A model generated the notes under the pieces. That model searched no databases and had not been told where the DNA came from. It worked only from the letters and a program-made list of their open reading frames with translations. 25,473 nt of DNA from assembly GCA_036518915.1 (NCBI GenBank), contig DATDME010000024.1, positions 1-25,473 of the forward strand, written 5' to 3'. Below are positions 1 to 7,782 of the stretch, piece by piece. How positions within the stretch are numbered: position 1 is the first letter of the stretch; each line of letters opens with the position of its first letter. The translations under genes and the position numbers were made by a program. Source of the stretch: GCA-016699105 sp036518915 (GTDB taxonomy: Bacteria > Patescibacteriota > Saccharimonadia > UBA4664).

Positions 1-151
1 GTTTAAGCGGTGGCGGCGTATTTACTAGCATTGGGTCATGACGTTCTCTGGTGGGTGAGCTTGAATCGCTCAAACTTCGGCCCCAATGTATGCCGCCATT
101 TGGCGGCATTCTCTACGATTGAGTGCCACGATTTCCCCCGCAGCTCCACCA
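1..151 (+). ncRNA. 3' part of a structured RNA, possibly tmRNA-like (truncated by window edge)
   Basis: No convincing protein is encoded here. The stretch is rich in helices: TGGCGGCGTA (11-20) can pair with TATGCCGCCA (89-98); ATTGGG (30-35) pairs with CCCAAT (82-87); TGAGC (56-60) pairs with GCTCA (68-72) across a 7-nt loop. Alternatively, 90-97 forms an 8-bp hairpin with 102-109, which excludes the first helix. The segment ends in CAGCTCCACCA (about 141-151), which resembles the acceptor end of bacterial tmRNA, and a terminator follows at once. Against a tmRNA, no normal 5-bp T arm with a TTCRANY-type loop forms in the preceding bases, and the 5' half is outside the window. It could be a divergent tmRNA, a decayed copy, or another terminated RNA. 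smpB is about 13 kb away, so a tmRNA is expected somewhere in this genome. Confidence 0.3.
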
Positions 152-184
152 AAAGCGCCTCAAGTGACCTTGGGGCTTTTTTGT
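152..184 (+). terminator. Intrinsic terminator
   Basis: AAGCGCCTCAAG, loop TGAC and CTTGGGGCTT form an imperfect hairpin with small bulges, followed by a run of T. It begins right after the CTCCACCA end of the upstream RNA-like segment and precedes the FKBP promoter. Confidence 0.65.
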
Positions 185-233
185 TTGTGCTGCTGTGCCG
201 CTTGAACTGCTAGTGCTCGCGGCGGTTTGACGG

Positions 234-239
234 TACAAT
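234..239 (+). promoter_or_regulatory. -10 box of the FKBP gene
   Basis: TACAAT lies 3 nt before the ATG at 243 and 9 nt before the in-frame ATG at 249. No clear -35 and no Shine-Dalgarno sequence are present. The spacing suggests a leaderless or near-leaderless mRNA and favours 249 as the used start. Confidence 0.45.
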
Positions 240-242
240 CAG

Positions 243-965
243 ATGGATATGAAGCGTTGGTGGTGGTTTGTTGGCAGTATAGTGATGGCCCTTGGCCTGA
301 CGGGCGGGGGATTGTGGTGGTTTCGTGGCCAAAAGACCTCTGATCAAGTCAATTCCGTCGGTGGAACGATTGGTTTGGCCGATGGCTCCGAGGGCTCGTC
401 TGGTACTCATAGCTCGCCGCTGGTGCTTAACACTGAAACTGGCACTCCTGGTGCTAGTAATTCTGGCGTAACCAGCCAGACTAGTAACCAATCTGGGAAA
501 ACTGGCGGCAGCCAACCACTTCAAAGCCAATTCGTTGATAATTCTACAACAAAATCGGGAAATACGGGCGAAAAATCGGCGCCGGGACCGGCGGAATTTG
601 GCCAATATGATCAGTACAAGAATGAACAAAGCGCGTATTCAGGCGATGTATTGCTTGGTGACGGCAATAGTGCCCAAATGGGGGACTGGTTAACGGTGAA
701 CTACCGGGGTTGGCTTACCAACGGTACTGAGTTTGATGAAAGTTACGTTCGCGGCAAGCCGTTTGTGTTTGAAATGGGTGCGCACCATGTGATCCAGGGT
801 TGGGAGCAGGGACTGTTTGGGATGAAGGCCGGTGGTAAGCGCCGCCTAATTATCCCGCCAGCGGTAGGTTACGGTGCCACCGCCCAGGGTTCAATTCCGC
901 CGAATTCCGTGCTGGTATTCGACGTCGAACTTGTGGCCGTCAGCCAGACAAAACCCGTTCAATAA
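243..965 (+). CDS. Membrane-anchored FKBP-type peptidyl-prolyl cis-trans isomerase
   Basis: Catalyses cis-trans isomerisation of X-Pro bonds, probably outside the cytoplasmic membrane, where it would help exported proteins fold. The 240-residue protein starts with a Trp-rich signal anchor (about residues 3-28), followed by a Ser/Thr/Gly/Asn-rich linker to about residue 140 and a C-terminal FKBP domain (about 145-236). Visible FKBP hallmarks are VNYRGWLTNGTEFDES, the VIQGWEQGL active-site segment, the IPP-x-x-GYG motif and the final IPPNSVLVFDVELV strand. The flexible linker would hold the domain away from the membrane. The ATG at 249 (residue 3) is an alternative start that fits the -10 box spacing better. 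It is followed by the LCP gene, which has its own promoter. Confidence 0.92.
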   Translation: MDMKRWWWFVGSIVMALGLTGGGLWWFRGQKTSDQVNSVGGTIGLADGSEGSSGTHSSPLVLNTETGTPGASNSGVTSQTSNQSGKTGGSQPLQSQFVDNSTTKSGNTGEKSAPGPAEFGQYDQYKNEQSAYSGDVLLGDGNSAQMGDWLTVNYRGWLTNGTEFDESYVRGKPFVFEMGAHHVIQGWEQGLFGMKAGGKRRLIIPPAVGYGATAQGSIPPNSVLVFDVELVAVSQTKPVQ

Positions 966-974
966 GCGTATACT
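945..974 (+). promoter_or_regulatory. Promoter of the LCP gene, leaderless spacing
   Basis: TATACT (969-974) ends 6 nt before the ATG at 981, with a weak -35 CAGACA (945-950) 18 bp upstream. No ribosome binding site can fit, so the mRNA would be leaderless. Confidence 0.55.
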
Positions 975-980
975 AGGCTC

Positions 981-2006
981 ATGGAAGACCAGCCTCGTCA
1001 GGTGCAGCTTAGAAGTGCACCCGCCAAGCCGCTATACGACCCTGTTTGGCCTCCGCGACGGCCCTGGCGGACGATCATGAGGGTCTTCATGGCGATGCTG
1101 CTGGTGCCGTTATGTGGCTTGCTTGCCTACGGCATATACCTTGTGACATTAGTGGCCCAGGTTTCGAGCCGGCCATTGTCAATCAGCGGGTTGACGGCCG
1201 ATTCTGATGGCCGGACAAATGTGCTGCTCCTTGGAGTGGGTGATCCGGGGCATGATGGTCAAAATTTGAGTGACAGCATTATGTTGTTGAGCTTGAGCAG
1301 TAGTGTACAACGGGCGGCCCAGGTGAGTATTCCGCGTGATCTGCGCGTGACTATTCCAGGCTATGGCGAATCCAAAATTAATGCGGCCAATGCCTGGGGA
1401 GGGGCATCGCTAGCAGTATCTGTCGTCTCTGGTACAACAAACCAGCTTATTGACTACACAATTACCACCGATTTCTCTGGGCTGAAGACAATTGTGGATG
1501 TGGCGGGTGGTCTCGATATTAACGTTAAAGAGCGTTTGACCGACTCAGAATACCCCTGCGATGACGATCAGTATAAGATATGTGGGCTGGATATATTGCC
1601 AGGATTACAACATATGACCGGCACGCAGGTGCTGGCCTATGCCCGGTGTCGCAAGGGCACTTGTGGTAATGATTTTGGCCGGGCTAAGCGCCAACAAGAA
1701 GTCATTAGCCTGCTGCGAGCGAGGGTTGTTCAGCCCGGTTTTTGGCTGAACCCAGCAAAGCTATCGGCGCTGGCCAGGGCGATGCATCAATTCGTGCAGA
1801 CCGATATGAGCTCGTGGCAGCTCGTGGAGTTTGCCTGGCGCTGGAATTCATATAGCTCGAAACACCCGGTGAAGCAGTTGGTGCTCTCAACGGCGCCTGA
1901 TGGCCTGCTGGTAGACGCCACGGGTTCATCCGACCTGCTGCCGGCGGCGGGTGACTTTAGTGTTGTCCAACGTCGGATCGCTGATATCTTTACCGATTCT
2001 GAATAA
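981..2006 (+). CDS. LytR-CpsA-Psr (LCP) family protein
   Basis: LCP enzymes transfer undecaprenyl-linked glycopolymers such as teichoic acid or capsule precursors onto peptidoglycan, at the outer face of the membrane. The 341-residue protein has a short basic and Pro-rich cytoplasmic tail, one transmembrane segment (about 33-57) and an extracellular LCP domain (about 75-250). Family motifs visible are VLLLGVGDPG, SDSIMLLSL (Asp98), VSIPRDLRV-x-IPG (Arg119, Asp120), KINAA-x-AWGG, VDVAGGLDI and the C-terminal GTQVLAYARCR with NDFGRAKRQQ. The conserved Arg and Asp residues that hold the polyprenyl phosphate appear intact. The substrate cannot be told from sequence. Confidence 0.93.
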   Translation: MEDQPRQVQLRSAPAKPLYDPVWPPRRPWRTIMRVFMAMLLVPLCGLLAYGIYLVTLVAQVSSRPLSISGLTADSDGRTNVLLLGVGDPGHDGQNLSDSIMLLSLSSSVQRAAQVSIPRDLRVTIPGYGESKINAANAWGGASLAVSVVSGTTNQLIDYTITTDFSGLKTIVDVAGGLDINVKERLTDSEYPCDDDQYKICGLDILPGLQHMTGTQVLAYARCRKGTCGNDFGRAKRQQEVISLLRARVVQPGFWLNPAKLSALARAMHQFVQTDMSSWQLVEFAWRWNSYSSKHPVKQLVLSTAPDGLLVDATGSSDLLPAAGDFSVVQRRIADIFTDSE

Positions 2007-2023
2007 ACGTAAGCGCTGCCTGG

Positions 2024-2052
2024 TTGACACCCGCTAACCACCTCGGTAGTGT
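2024..2052 (+). promoter_or_regulatory. Promoter of the trehalase/amylase cluster
   Basis: TTGACA (2024-2029), a 17-bp spacer and TAGTGT (2047-2052). Unlike most promoters here it gives a leader of about 60 nt, and the gene has a Shine-Dalgarno-like AGGTGAG just before the ATG at 2121. Confidence 0.6.
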
Positions 2053-2120
2053 GGACGTATGGTGTGCCCGAGGGCTCAGATTGAGAAACAGGGCATTTTT
2101 TGATAGCGCAGGTGAGCACA

Positions 2121-3473
2121 ATGACCAAGCCGACGACACTTGAAGGACCAACGTTTACCCCAGACCAGCTACGGCCGGCTTTGGAGTACATCGATACGTA
2201 CTGGAAGAAGCTTGAACGCTTCCGGCCCCACGACGACGGCACGCTTATTGGCTTGCCTGAGCCATATTTTGTGCCGAGCTCGCGGAATTCAAGCGGCTTT
2301 GCGTTTGAAGAAATTTATTATTGGGACACGTACTTCATTGCTCAAGGCCTGATTGGCACGCCGCGCCAGCATCTGGTGAAGGGTTTGGCGGAAGACCTCA
2401 TCATGCTGATGCGGCGGTTTGAGATTGTGCCAAATGCCGGCCGCATGTATCACGTGAGCCGGAGCCAGCCGCCGTTTTTGTCGACACTGGTGCTTGACGT
2501 GTACCGGCTTGAGCGTAACCGGCGTTGGCTCGCCGATGCCATGAGCACGGTGAAGCGAGAGTACCGGACGGTCTGGATGGGCGTGGCGCATCCCAACTGG
2601 CGGCAGGTGTTCAACGGCCTGTCGCGTTATTACGACGTGAACATGCTGGATGACTTGGCTGAAGCCGAGAGCGGCTGGGATATGACAACCCGGTTTAACC
2701 GTGAGGCGCTGAGCTACATTCCGGTAGATTTAAACGCCCTGTTGTACAAGTATGAGCGGGACTTTGCCGAGTCGGCGAAAATCCTGGGCGACCATGAGGA
2801 GGCTCGGGAGTGGCAGAAACGCGCGGTGGCTCGGCAGGCGGCCATGCATCAGTACCTTTGGGACAATGAGCGGGGGATGTACTTTGATTACAATTACATG
2901 ACGGGCCGGTTGGGTGCAATCTACTCTCTGGCGGCCTTTTTACCGATGTGGGCGGGTATGGACGATGCGCGTCGGGTGCACCACGTGATGAATCAATTAC
3001 AACGCTTTGAGTATGATGGTGGTTTGGCAACTACGGCTCGGGAGCCGGCAGTGAGCATGCCTTTGCCGACGCAGTGGGCGTATCCGAATGGTTGGGCGCC
3101 GTTGATAATGCTGGCCTGCCAAGGGATGGAGCGCTACGGGTACCACGGCGATGCTGAACGAATTGCGCGCAAATGGATTGCCACGAACTTGCGCTGGTTT
3201 GAAGAGCACGGCGAATTTCTCGAGAAGTATAACGTGGTTGAGCCGGGCCAGCCGCCGCTTGAGGGGGTCTACCCATCGCAATCTGGTTTTGGTTGGACGA
3301 ATGCGGTGTTCACGAATTTTTGCCGGAAATATCTCCGCGAAGATGAGCTGCCGGAGTTGTCATCAGCGAGTGATGAACCTTCGCCGCTCAGCCAGCTGGT
3401 GCGCAACCCGCGGCGGACGTTGCGGCGGGTGGGCATCAAGCTGAACAACGCGACTACTCGGCGCTTATCGTAA
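2121..3473 (+). CDS. GH37 trehalase-like glycoside hydrolase
   Basis: Trehalases of family GH37 split alpha,alpha-trehalose into two glucose molecules. This 450-residue protein has the alpha-barrel hallmarks: SGFAFEEIYYWDTYF (about 58-72, trehalase signature 1), SGWDMTTRF with the general acid Asp187, QWAYPNGWAP (318-327, signature 2) and the C-terminal YPSQSGFGWTNAVF. There is no signal peptide, so it is probably cytoplasmic. I chose the ATG at 2121 because AGGTGAG sits just upstream; a longer TTG start at 2100 is possible. Two oddities: signature 2 has Ala where QWD is usual, and the segment before YPSQ reads LEGV where E. coli trehalase has its catalytic base Glu (GEYPLQ), so that Glu appears to be Val383, with Glu381 two residues earlier. 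It heads a cluster with GH13 and ROK genes. Function as a true trehalase is therefore likely but not certain. Confidence 0.8.
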   Translation: MTKPTTLEGPTFTPDQLRPALEYIDTYWKKLERFRPHDDGTLIGLPEPYFVPSSRNSSGFAFEEIYYWDTYFIAQGLIGTPRQHLVKGLAEDLIMLMRRFEIVPNAGRMYHVSRSQPPFLSTLVLDVYRLERNRRWLADAMSTVKREYRTVWMGVAHPNWRQVFNGLSRYYDVNMLDDLAEAESGWDMTTRFNREALSYIPVDLNALLYKYERDFAESAKILGDHEEAREWQKRAVARQAAMHQYLWDNERGMYFDYNYMTGRLGAIYSLAAFLPMWAGMDDARRVHHVMNQLQRFEYDGGLATTAREPAVSMPLPTQWAYPNGWAPLIMLACQGMERYGYHGDAERIARKWIATNLRWFEEHGEFLEKYNVVEPGQPPLEGVYPSQSGFGWTNAVFTNFCRKYLREDELPELSSASDEPSPLSQLVRNPRRTLRRVGIKLNNATTRRLS

Positions 3474-3493
3474 GCCGGTTATGGTTGTAGTAT
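3465..3493 (+). promoter_or_regulatory. Internal promoter before the GH13 gene
   Basis: TAGTAT (3488-3493) ends 6 nt before the ATG at 3500, with a weak -35 TTATCG (3465-3470) 17 bp upstream that overlaps the end of the trehalase gene. It would make a leaderless GH13 mRNA independent of the upstream promoter. Confidence 0.45.
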
Positions 3494-3499
3494 GGGTGT

Positions 3500-5131
3500 A
3501 TGGGAACAGCTCATAAACAGCCGTGGTATCAGAATGCGGTGCTCTACCACATTTACCCGCTCAGCTTTGCTGATAGTAACGGCGATGGGTTTGGCGACCT
3601 GCGCGGCATCCTGCAGCATTTAGACTACCTGCAAGACGGTACGGCAGGATCTTTGGGTGTGCAGGCAATTTGGTTGTCGCCAATCTACGTGTCTCCGATG
3701 GCGGATTGGGGTTATGATGTGGCGGATTACCGGGCGATTGACCCACGGTTTGGCACGATGGACGATTTTGACCAGCTGCTGGCGGAGGTCCATCGGCGAG
3801 GGATGCGGCTGCTGATGGACTATGTGCCCAACCATACCTCAATTGAACACGCTTGGTTTCGGGCAGCCAGAAGCTCGCGGCGCCATCCCAAACGGAACTG
3901 GTATATATGGTCTGATCCGGCGCCTGATGGCGGGCCACCTAACAACTGGCTGAGCTATTTTGGTGGTCCGGCCTGGACGCTAGACGAGTCAACCGGCCAA
4001 TACTATCTGCATACCTTTTTGCCGGAGCAGCCAGACCTTAATTGGCGCAACCCGCAGGTCCGCCGGGAAATGCTTGATGTATTGCGTTTTTGGCTTAATA
4101 AAGGGGTAGATGGCTTTCGCACCGATGCGGTTTACAACTTGTTGAAGGACCCAGAGTGGCGCGATGATCCGCCTAATCCATCGTACCGGCCTGGTTTAAG
4201 CGATCCGGCAGAGCGGTTCTTGCGTGTTCATAGCGCCGGCCAGGCTGAATTGCCACAGCTGATTGGTTCGTTTTGCGATATTTTGAGCGAGAAGCCAGGG
4301 TCGTTTTTGCTCAGCGAAGCGTATCTGAATATTCCGGACCTGCATAAATTATATGAGGCGTGCAAACGCCATCCGGTACATGCGCCGTTTAATTTTAATC
4401 TGATGAGTTTGTCATGGGGCGCGTCGTATTACCGGAGCTTTATCGATGAGTACGAGGCGTCATTGGGACCTCATGACTGGCCAAATTACGTTTTAGGCAA
4501 TCATGACCGTCACCGGTTAGTAACCAGGATAGGAGAGGCCCGGGCTAAACTTCTAGCCATACTCCAGCTGACCTTGCGTGGCCTGCCAGTCATTTATTAC
4601 GGGGAAGAATTGGGCCTTAGTGATGTAAATATCCCGACAAAATTGTTGCGCGATCCCTGGGAAAAGCGCGTACCAGGTATGGGTTTAGGCCGGGATGGCG
4701 CTCGGACGCCGCTGCCCTGGACAGGATCCGGTGAAGGATTTACAACAAATGAACCATGGCTGCCATTGGGGCGCAATGTGGTCAATCATAACGTCAAGCT
4801 TGAGGACCGTGATCCGGGGTCGTTCTTGTCGTTGTACCGGCATTTGATTCATTTGCGGACGGTGATGCCCGCGTTGGCTGACGGCGCCTACCGGTCTTTG
4901 GTGAGTGATAACCCGTACGTGTATGCTTACCTGCGCGAGACTCCGCTGCAACGGGTTGTGGTGGTGTTGAACTTTGATGCTCACGCTGCCAAGGTGACGC
5001 TGTCTGAGTGGCTGGGGGGCTGGGTGGCGGGAACGCACGAGGTCATGGGTGACGGTGAGGTCTTGGGTGGTTCGACCATCGAGCTGAAAGGTTACGAGGG
5101 CCGGGTGTACGAGGTAATGAAGCAGCGATGA
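3500..5131 (+). CDS. GH13 alpha-glucosidase / oligo-1,6-glucosidase-like enzyme
   Basis: Retaining alpha-glucoside hydrolase or transglucosylase of the alpha-amylase superfamily, 543 residues, cytoplasmic by lack of a signal peptide. All four GH13 conserved regions are present: DYVPNHTS (107-114), GFRTDAVYN with nucleophile Asp209, LLSEAY with acid/base Glu273, and VLGNHDRHR with stabilising Asp336. The N-terminal WYQNAVLYHIYPLSFADSNG and DLRGI sequences are typical of the oligo-1,6-glucosidase, alpha-glucosidase and trehalose-6-phosphate hydrolase group, and a small C-terminal beta domain follows from about residue 465. The exact substrate (maltose, isomaltose, sucrose or trehalose) cannot be fixed. 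Its last codons overlap the ROK kinase start (ATGA), showing translational coupling with a glucose-phosphorylating step. Confidence 0.92.
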   Translation: MGTAHKQPWYQNAVLYHIYPLSFADSNGDGFGDLRGILQHLDYLQDGTAGSLGVQAIWLSPIYVSPMADWGYDVADYRAIDPRFGTMDDFDQLLAEVHRRGMRLLMDYVPNHTSIEHAWFRAARSSRRHPKRNWYIWSDPAPDGGPPNNWLSYFGGPAWTLDESTGQYYLHTFLPEQPDLNWRNPQVRREMLDVLRFWLNKGVDGFRTDAVYNLLKDPEWRDDPPNPSYRPGLSDPAERFLRVHSAGQAELPQLIGSFCDILSEKPGSFLLSEAYLNIPDLHKLYEACKRHPVHAPFNFNLMSLSWGASYYRSFIDEYEASLGPHDWPNYVLGNHDRHRLVTRIGEARAKLLAILQLTLRGLPVIYYGEELGLSDVNIPTKLLRDPWEKRVPGMGLGRDGARTPLPWTGSGEGFTTNEPWLPLGRNVVNHNVKLEDRDPGSFLSLYRHLIHLRTVMPALADGAYRSLVSDNPYVYAYLRETPLQRVVVVLNFDAHAAKVTLSEWLGGWVAGTHEVMGDGEVLGGSTIELKGYEGRVYEVMKQR

Positions 5132-5931
5132 AGGTGGTATTTGATATTGGCGCCACCAAAACGCGTCTGGCGGCAGTGGCAGGCCACAAGCTTACGGAAA
5201 TCACCGTGTTTGAGACTGATACATCGGGTGCCGGGCCGAAGACGATGGTTGAACGTTTGCGGGAGTTTGTTCACGGGCGGCCCGTGGAAGCGATCGTAGG
5301 TGACATGTCGGGGGTGATCCTGGCGGACGGCAGGTTAACCCGCGTGCCGAACTTGCCGCACTGGGAGTATCAGAATATTGTTGAAATATTTACAACAGAT
5401 TTCTTTCCAAGACCCCAGCTGTTCAACGACGTGGTGTTGTGCGGTGTGGGAGAAGCCCGTTACGGGGCCGGACGGCCCGCTGGTAGCATGGCTTACATTA
5501 CGGTGAGCACTGGGGTGAATGCCGTGAGGATTATTGATGGCTATGCCAGTGCTGATTGTCTGCGGCCCGACTTTGGTCAGATGCTGGTGTCGGGTGGTGT
5601 GACTCAGGCGGCTGGTATTGAAAGTTTGGTTGGCGGGGCGGCGGTACAGCGGCGGACGGGCCATGCTCCACAGCAAATTAAGGATTCGGCTTTTTGGAAA
5701 CAGGAAGCGGCTTATCTGGCGCGGATGATATTTAATATAAGGCTGTTTTGGGATCCTGAGCTGGTTGTGCTGGGTGGTTCGATGATGAACGACATCCAGA
5801 TTTCAGACATTGAGCAGGCGCTACGGGATCTGCCGGCGGCGTTTGAGCACCCAATTGTGCTGAAACACGCTCAACTTCGTGAACTGGCTGGCCTGTACGG
5901 GGCGATGACCTACCTCGAAAATTCGGTTTAA
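5128..5931 (+). CDS. ROK-family sugar kinase-like protein (possible glucokinase)
   Basis: ROK proteins with an actin-like ATPase fold phosphorylate sugars such as glucose, or act as repressors. This 267-residue protein has no DNA-binding helix-turn-helix, so a kinase is favoured. Visible are the phosphate-1 loop DIGATKTRLA (6-15), the FNDVVLCGVGEARYGAG segment with the conserved Asn-Asp pair (probable catalytic Asp), the phosphate-2 loop YITVSTGVNAV and the C-terminal VVLGGSMM adenosine motif. The usual Gly-His plus CxCG-x-x-GC zinc module of ROK kinases is missing; the equivalent stretch reads DFGQMLVSGG and GIESLVGG. It overlaps the GH13 stop by 4 nt. Glucose released by the two upstream hydrolases is the obvious substrate, by inference. 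Confidence 0.82.
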   Translation: MKVVFDIGATKTRLAAVAGHKLTEITVFETDTSGAGPKTMVERLREFVHGRPVEAIVGDMSGVILADGRLTRVPNLPHWEYQNIVEIFTTDFFPRPQLFNDVVLCGVGEARYGAGRPAGSMAYITVSTGVNAVRIIDGYASADCLRPDFGQMLVSGGVTQAAGIESLVGGAAVQRRTGHAPQQIKDSAFWKQEAAYLARMIFNIRLFWDPELVVLGGSMMNDIQISDIEQALRDLPAAFEHPIVLKHAQLRELAGLYGAMTYLENSV

Positions 5932-5934
5932 TTG

Positions 5935-5943
5935 TGCTAATGT
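5935..5943 (+). promoter_or_regulatory. Extended -10 promoter of the metzincin fusion gene
   Basis: TGCTAATGT is an extended -10 element 30 nt before the ATG at 5974. The predicted leader is short and A-rich, with no Shine-Dalgarno sequence. Confidence 0.35.
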
Positions 5944-5973
5944 TTAAGTACAAGTACGGCAAAAACCAAAACC

Positions 5974-7782
5974 ATGAAATGTGCCTATTGCCACGCCACT
6001 TTATTGCCCGTTGAGGGTGAGTTGTTTTGTTTGCAATGCGGGCGCGTGTATCTGGTGGAAGGCAAGATTAAGCCCGAAGAACCGGTGCTCGAAGAAACGA
6101 CTGACCCACTCCTGCAAAAGGCTATTAGCGATGGCCTGGGGCATAGGGTGACATTCCGGTTACCGGTGGCAAAGGCTGAAGCGAAACCCCGGCCAGCTAA
6201 GATGGCCGCGCTCCGCGAGCTGGTTGCGCCGCCGCGCCCGGGCTTGGCGTTGGCCGGGGCTGGTAATGCCGGTGCGGCGGCCGTACTGGCGCCAGCCCCG
6301 ACGGTGCGCGAGCCGGCGGAACCCGCCAAGCCCGCGCCGGTGGCATCGGTCAAGCCTGCGCTGGCCGCTCAGGCGAGCTCTCGTGTGGGCTGGCTGTCTT
6401 CTCGGTGGTGGGCGGTTGGTGTGCCTGTAGTGGTGCTGTTTGTACTGGCCAACGTAGTAGCCTTCCTTCAACTGAGCGGAAAGGTTTATCCTGGTGTGCG
6501 GGTGGCGGATGTGTCGGTGGGTGGTCAAACCCAGGCCGCTCTGGAGACGACGTTGCGCCAGCACGCGGCGTGGAACATGCATTTGACGGCGAGTGGCCAG
6601 CCGTATGAGTTGGCGACAACGGACTTTGCCGCGGCCGATGTGCCGCGGGCGAGCCGCCAGGCCATGCAGATTGGCCGGTCAGCTGGGTTGCCGGTCATCG
6701 GGCTGATAGCGGCTTGGTTTAGCCAGCCAATCGCCATGCCATACCAGGTAGATGATGCCAAGCTCACGAAAGCGGTGGCAACGATTGCCGATATGGTGGA
6801 TCGTCCAGCTCATGATGCCGCGGCGGTAATTGTGGGCAGCCAAGTATTGGGTTTGGCGGAGCTGCCTGGCGTGAAGCTGAACCAAGGTGATTTGAAGGCC
6901 AGTATCCGAGCGGCGTTGCGTGAACATGGCTCGGTCAGGCCAAATGTTGAATCGGTTACACCATTGGTTTCGTTGAGTTCGTTGCAGAATTCACTACAAT
7001 TTGCCCAGAAAATCATCGATTCACCGGTGGATATTGCTGTAAGCAAGAAGCAGACCGTGACGGTTCCTAATACGACCGTGGCCGGATGGTTGCGCTTTGA
7101 TTCATCAAGTAATAACGTCACCCTCGATAAGGGTAGCGTTGCCAGTTATGTGAGCAGTTTGCCGGGCAGTTTTGACCGCAACCTGGCCCTGAATGACTTG
7201 TTGGCAAGCGTGGTGCAGGGCGAGACCGTGCACTACACGGTGAGTGGCAAAGCAGCTCCAGTGCAGAACCCGCCGGCGGTGGTCCAGCGGCTGGCTGTGC
7301 AGTATAGCTACTGTGTCAAGGCCCCGTCGGCAGCTGAAACGAGCCAGTTAGCGGCCGTAGCCGAGCAGGCACTGACAGCTTCCGGAGGCTGGTCGCTGGG
7401 CGAACAGGTGCGATTTGTGCGACAATCAAGCGATTGCAATGTGCGAATTCGTTTGGCTGACGCGGCATACTTGAAGAGCTTGGCCGCGGGTTGCGCGGAC
7501 CAGGCTACCTGTCGGGTGGGCAATGAGGTTGCCTTGCTCGAACAGAATTGGCAGCAGGGTACGTCCACTTGGAAAGCTGGGCTAACGGCATATCAGGTAG
7601 AAATGATCAACCACGAGATCGGCCACGTTTTGGGCTTTGACCACCCGGGCTGTCTGGCAGATAGTGTAAAGCCCACACTGTCGAGCCAATCAATTACTTT
7701 GCAGAGCGGTTGCTCGCCAACTTGGTATGTTGTACCAAGTAGTGATAAAGCTACAACAGTTTTGCCGGGCTTTGCTGGCTAG
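5974..7782 (+). CDS. Zinc-ribbon / transmembrane / DUF3152-like metzincin fusion protein
   Basis: A 602-residue multi-domain protein of unknown physiological role. Residues 1-30 form a zinc ribbon (CAYC and CLQC). An Ala/Pro-rich linker leads to a single transmembrane helix (about 145-168). The following part begins SGKVYPGVRVADVSVGG, like the repeat seen before YoaR/VanW-type peptidoglycan-associated domains. The C-terminus has NHEIGHVLGFDHPGC, a metzincin-type HExxHxxGxxH zinc site (His547, His551, His557, Glu548), in a context resembling DUF3152 of Actinobacteria. The topology implied is a ribbon in the cytoplasm and a protease outside. It ends convergently with pilB-like: the stop codons of the two genes overlap in GCTAGC. 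The substrate is unknown. Confidence 0.8.
   Translation: MKCAYCHATLLPVEGELFCLQCGRVYLVEGKIKPEEPVLEETTDPLLQKAISDGLGHRVTFRLPVAKAEAKPRPAKMAALRELVAPPRPGLALAGAGNAGAAAVLAPAPTVREPAEPAKPAPVASVKPALAAQASSRVGWLSSRWWAVGVPVVVLFVLANVVAFLQLSGKVYPGVRVADVSVGGQTQAALETTLRQHAAWNMHLTASGQPYELATTDFAAADVPRASRQAMQIGRSAGLPVIGLIAAWFSQPIAMPYQVDDAKLTKAVATIADMVDRPAHDAAAVIVGSQVLGLAELPGVKLNQGDLKASIRAALREHGSVRPNVESVTPLVSLSSLQNSLQFAQKIIDSPVDIAVSKKQTVTVPNTTVAGWLRFDSSSNNVTLDKGSVASYVSSLPGSFDRNLALNDLLASVVQGETVHYTVSGKAAPVQNPPAVVQRLAVQYSYCVKAPSAAETSQLAAVAEQALTASGGWSLGEQVRFVRQSSDCNVRIRLADAAYLKSLAAGCADQATCRVGNEVALLEQNWQQGTSTWKAGLTAYQVEMINHEIGHVLGFDHPGCLADSVKPTLSSQSITLQSGCSPTWYVVPSSDKATTVLPGFAG

Noticed and set aside
10..213. 67-codon plus-strand frame at the window start
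   Set aside because: It crosses the terminator at 152-184 and the sequence is better explained as a structured RNA end.
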